The notes under the pieces were generated by a model. It was not told the DNA's origin. It was given only the letters and a program-made list of their open reading frames with translations, and did not search any database. Below are positions 61,136 to 64,000 of a stretch of DNA of 64,000 nt, piece after piece. Position 1 is the stretch's first letter. Every line of letters begins with the position of its first letter. Source of the stretch: an uncultured Prevotella sp. (GTDB lineage: Bacteria > Bacteroidota > Bacteroidia > Bacteroidales > Bacteroidaceae). The translations under genes and the position numbers were made by a program. The DNA is taken from NCBI GenBank assembly GCA_946183415.1, contig CAMHAM010000003.1:1-64000 (forward strand), read 5' to 3'.

Positions 61136-63028
61136 CTACCGGCCCATAAGGACGAGCAGCACATTGATATCGCTTGGCGACACCCCTGGGATACGGCTTG
61201 CCTGGGCAAGTGTTTCTGGCTGAATCTTCATTAGCTTCTGGCGGCACTCTGTGGAGAGCCCTTGCAGTTCTTCGTAGTTGAAATGGCCACGGATCTTGAT
61301 GTTCTCCAGTCGGTGCATTTTCTCAGCTACGACACGTTCACGCTCGATGTATCCGCTGTATTTCATTCTAATCTCTGCTGCTTCAGCAATTTCTTCTTTT
61401 CGATTATTCGGGCGATTTAATACCTCTTTCAATTGAGGAATGATTTCCGAGAGATTTGACAGATTCAACTGAGGACGGTTTACCAGATCGACCAACTTAC
61501 ATCCAAACTGGAGTGGGGTAGTGCCAAGGGCTTCTAAGGCAGAATTAATGAGTCGCGGTTTGATCGCAAAGTTCTGACAGAAACTTTCGATTTCTTCGAT
61601 ATGCTCTTTCTTTTCTTTCCACCAATCAAATCGGTCACTTTTGGCTAAACCAAGATTGTATGCCTTTTCTGTCAGACGGGCGTCAGCATCGTCTTGTCTG
61701 AGAAGGATGCGATACTCAGCGCGAGAGGTAAACATACGATAGGGTTCGTCTACACCCTTTGTTACCAAGTCGTCGATTAAAACGCCAATATATGCTTCGT
61801 CGCGATGGAGGATGAAGGGCGTGAACTGGCTCTCACTCTCTGCTCCAGCTTTCAGGGCTGCATTGATACCGGCCATCGTTCCCTGCCCGCCTGCTTCCTC
61901 ATAGCCAGTCGTGCCGTTCACCTGTCCTGCCATAAACAGATTCTTGATAATCTTCGATTCCAACGAATGGTTGAGTTGGGTAGGGTCGAAGAAATCGTAT
62001 TCTATCGCATAACCTGGCCGATATACTTTTATATCTCTGAATGCTGGCATTTTCTTCAAAGCCTCTATCTGTACATCCATTGGGAGAGATGACGAGAATC
62101 CATTCAGATACATTTCGTTGGTGTCTTCGCCCTCAGGCTCGAGGAATAGTGGATGCTTGTCTCGATCTGGGAAGGTCACCAGTTTGGTTTCTATAGACGG
62201 GCAATATCGAGGACCTATCGATAGAATCTGTCCATTGTAGAGTGGGGAGTCTGCCAAACCGCTACGAAGTACCTCATGAACTTCAGCATTCGTGTTGACT
62301 GTCCAACAAGGCAGTTGTTTCAGTGCTCTTGCTTTGTTCATGTAACTAAACTGATAGGGTTTGCTCTCTCCTGGCTGAATCTCCATATCCTCGAAATGAA
62401 CCGAACGCTTGTCGATACGTACTGGCGTACCAGTCTTCATTCGCGCTGAGGTGACCCCAAGTCGAGTGATGCTTTCGGTGAAATGAGCTACAGCAGGTTC
62501 AGCAATTCGTCCGCCAGGCACCATCTTGCGTCCGATATGCATCAGTCCGTTAAGGAAAGTGCCAGCCGTGACGATGACGCATTTGGCATATAGCTCTGCT
62601 CCCCAGATAGTGCGCACACCAATGGCTTGCTTTGTCTGTTCTTCAACTAACAACTCGTCTGCCTGATCCTGCCAGACATCGAGACGCTCTGTCTCATCAA
62701 GATGTCGGCGCCACTCCCAGATAAACTTCCCTCTGTCGCACTGAGCGCGCGGACTCCACATTGCAGGCCCTTTACCAACGTTCAGCATACGGAATTGTAT
62801 CGAGGTGGCGTCAGTCACCAGTCCCATCTGCCCTCCGAGGGCATCAATCTCGCGGACGATCTGCCCCTTTGCAATGCCGCCAACGGCAGGGTTGCACGAC
62901 ATCTGCGCAATCTTGTTCATGTCCATCGTCACGAGGCAGGTTTTGGCACCCATATTGGCACTGGCGCAGGCTGCTTCGCACCCCGCATGACCACCTCCGA
63001 TGACCAGAACATCATAATTGAATTTCAT
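61136..63028 (-). CDS. mnmG: tRNA uridine 5-carboxymethylaminomethyl modification enzyme MnmG (GidA)
   Basis: This 630-residue FAD enzyme, with MnmE, modifies U34 in the tRNA wobble position. The FAD-binding start is VLVIGGGHAGCEAA, followed by MSCNPAVGGIAKGQIVREIDALGGQMG and TAGTFLNGLMHIG. The C-terminal MnmE/tRNA-binding region is complete. In many bacteria gidA is close to the replication origin, which agrees with the parS sites just downstream. Confidence 0.97.
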   Translation of the reverse strand: MKFNYDVLVIGGGHAGCEAACASANMGAKTCLVTMDMNKIAQMSCNPAVGGIAKGQIVREIDALGGQMGLVTDATSIQFRMLNVGKGPAMWSPRAQCDRGKFIWEWRRHLDETERLDVWQDQADELLVEEQTKQAIGVRTIWGAELYAKCVIVTAGTFLNGLMHIGRKMVPGGRIAEPAVAHFTESITRLGVTSARMKTGTPVRIDKRSVHFEDMEIQPGESKPYQFSYMNKARALKQLPCWTVNTNAEVHEVLRSGLADSPLYNGQILSIGPRYCPSIETKLVTFPDRDKHPLFLEPEGEDTNEMYLNGFSSSLPMDVQIEALKKMPAFRDIKVYRPGYAIEYDFFDPTQLNHSLESKIIKNLFMAGQVNGTTGYEEAGGQGTMAGINAALKAGAESESQFTPFILHRDEAYIGVLIDDLVTKGVDEPYRMFTSRAEYRILLRQDDADARLTEKAYNLGLAKSDRFDWWKEKKEHIEEIESFCQNFAIKPRLINSALEALGTTPLQFGCKLVDLVNRPQLNLSNLSEIIPQLKEVLNRPNNRKEEIAEAAEIRMKYSGYIERERVVAEKMHRLENIKIRGHFNYEELQGLSTECRQKLMKIQPETLAQASRIPGVSPSDINVLLVLMGR

Positions 63029-63048
63029 TCTCTTTTGATAATTTTCCG

Positions 63049-63056
63049 CAAAAGTA
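63049..63056 (-). promoter_or_regulatory. Promoter -7 box of the mnmG cluster
   Basis: The minus strand reads TACTTTTG, 20 bases before the mnmG ATG. Confidence 0.55.
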
Positions 63057-63122
63057 AGAAAAAAAATTGAGATAAAGTTGAATTTTTATCTCAAAAAGGT
63101 TTGTTTTATCATTATTTTTTAT

Positions 63123-63130
63123 TAACTTTG
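63123..63130 (+). promoter_or_regulatory. Promoter -7 box of the succinate dehydrogenase/fumarate reductase operon
   Basis: TAACTTTG lies about 73 bases before the first ATG of the cytochrome b gene. Confidence 0.55.
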
Positions 63131-63203
63131 CACTCTAAAGCAATCCTCCAATCCTAAATAGTGAGTACGCAATATTTTTTAAATAACTTAAATTCAACAA
63201 CTT

Positions 63204-63899
63204 ATGTGGTTAATCAATTCATCAATTGGTAGAAAAGTTGTAATGTCTGTAACGGGTATTGCGCTGATTCTGTTCCTGACCTTTCATGGTTGCATGAACA
63301 TGGTGGCGCTTTTCTCGGAAGAGGGTTACAACATGATTTGCGAATTCCTGGGTGCCAACTGGTATGCTGTTGTAGCAACACTCGGTCTGGCTGCCCTGGC
63401 AGTGCTTCACATCGTCTTCGCGTTCATTCTGACTGCGCAGAACCGTACAGCTCGTGGCGATAATCGTTACGAGGTGGCTACGGAGGTCAAGGCCGGAAAG
63501 GTAGAGTGGGCTTCCAAGAACATGCTCGTTCTGGGTATCATCATCTGCATCGGTCTGCTGATTCACCTCTGGAACTTCTGGTACAACATGATGTTCGCAG
63601 AGCTCGTCGGTGCTATGCCCAAGATCAGCCCCACTGATGGTTTCGGATGGATCAAGGAGACATTCTCTAACCCTGTGTTCGTGGTGATTTACGTCGTATG
63701 GCTCGCAGCCATCTGGTTCCATCTCACTCATGGTTTCTGGTCAGCTATGCAGACGCTTGGTGTGAGCGGCAAGGTATGGCTGAAGCGCTGGCAGTGCATC
63801 GGCATGATCTATGTAACACTGCTCATGCTCTGCTTCCTGATCGTTGTTCTGGCTTTCGCATTCGGTTGCGCTCCTTCGCTCTGTAGCGGTAGCTGCTAA
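63204..63899 (+). CDS. sdhC: Succinate dehydrogenase/fumarate reductase cytochrome b subunit
   Basis: This 231-residue membrane anchor has five helices, as in the di-haem B-type quinol:fumarate reductases of Bacteroidetes. Candidate haem ligands are the His residues in LTFHGCMNM, VLHIVFAF, LIHLWNFWY and WFHLTHGFWSA. It passes electrons between menaquinol and the flavoprotein encoded next. In anaerobic Bacteroidales this complex reduces fumarate to succinate. Confidence 0.93.
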   Translation: MWLINSSIGRKVVMSVTGIALILFLTFHGCMNMVALFSEEGYNMICEFLGANWYAVVATLGLAALAVLHIVFAFILTAQNRTARGDNRYEVATEVKAGKVEWASKNMLVLGIIICIGLLIHLWNFWYNMMFAELVGAMPKISPTDGFGWIKETFSNPVFVVIYVVWLAAIWFHLTHGFWSAMQTLGVSGKVWLKRWQCIGMIYVTLLMLCFLIVVLAFAFGCAPSLCSGSC

Positions 63900-63927
63900 T
63901 TATCCACCTTTTAATTAGAAAAAGATT

Positions 63928-64000
63928 ATGGCAAAAGTATTAGATTCTAAGATTCCCGCAGGTCCAGTGCCTGAGAAATGGAAGGAATATAAGGCTCATC
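63928..64000 (+). CDS. sdhA: Succinate dehydrogenase/fumarate reductase flavoprotein subunit, 5' end
   Basis: Only the first 24 codons are in the window (MAKVLDSKIPAGPVPEKW). The opening KxLDSKIPxGPxxEKW is typical of the Bacteroidales flavoprotein subunit, which holds the covalent FAD and the active site. The frame is open to the window edge. It follows the cytochrome b gene by 28 bp. Confidence 0.85.
   Translation, partial: MAKVLDSKIPAGPVPEKWKEYKAH

Overview
The window looks like a chromosomal segment of a Bacteroidales bacterium, most likely a Prevotellaceae member (Prevotella-like). The reasons are the many promoters with the Bacteroidetes -7 box TAnnTTTG, a PorZ-like type IX secretion protein, DUF4254 and DUF3667 proteins, a Dcu-asparaginase-aspartase module that feeds fumarate respiration, and the acpP-fabF-rnc gene order. 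The genus is inferred from gene content and protein flavour, not from a search. Most of the window is ordinary core genome. I saw no tRNA, rRNA, CRISPR array, transposase or prophage.

Layout. 0-3.5 kb: a secreted GH36 alpha-galactosidase with a low-molecular-weight tyrosine phosphatase, divergent from the manganese exporter mntP. 3.6-9.8 kb: a tightly packed plus-strand run of a membrane glycosyltransferase-like protein, a GT2 polyprenyl-phosphate glycosyltransferase, a BtuD-like ABC ATPase and three late cobalamin genes (threonine-phosphate decarboxylase, cobS, cbiB). 9.9-13.8 kb: aldo/keto reductase, amidohydrolase and two AraC regulators. 13.8-16.8 kb: a ferritin-like, ZIP, MBL-rubredoxin, FMN-protein and small-HTH run that looks like a metal/oxygen-stress unit. 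17-19.7 kb: GH29 alpha-L-fucosidase and an AraC regulator. 19.8-24.9 kb: dcu, ansB, porin and aspA, which would turn imported or periplasmic asparagine into fumarate. 25-31.6 kb: acpP-fabF-rnc, then DUF4254, GT9 and rubredoxin, then a lipoprotein, a SpoU methyltransferase and an outer-membrane barrel.

The most interesting stretch is the 0.7-kb gene-free gap at about 31.6-32.3 kb, before nadA. It holds a dense cluster of DnaA-box-like 9-mers in AT-rich DNA and is a good candidate for the chromosomal origin of replication. About 29 kb away, two near-consensus parS sites (cores TTTCACGTGGAA) flank apt in the mnmG-apt-uvrC cluster; this independently suggests an origin-proximal region. A minus-strand intrinsic terminator with no gene in front of it, beside the DnaA boxes, suggests a small RNA.

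33.3-42.3 kb: porZ, an in-frame YitT-RdgB fusion, leuS, a DUF3667 membrane protein, a formate/nitrite-transporter-family protein and a voltage-sensor potassium channel with a zinc ribbon. 42.4-46.7 kb: a DUF4143 ATPase whose leader holds three 22-bp direct repeats, two secreted proteins driven by a duplicated promoter cassette, and a structured intergenic region. 46.7-64 kb: DNA repair and housekeeping genes (cytidylate-kinase-like, mutS, lgt, ychF, polA, a prenyl synthase, deoC, mazG, dtd, uvrC, apt, mnmG), ending with the start of the succinate dehydrogenase/fumarate reductase operon. That enzyme would use the fumarate made by the aspartase module.
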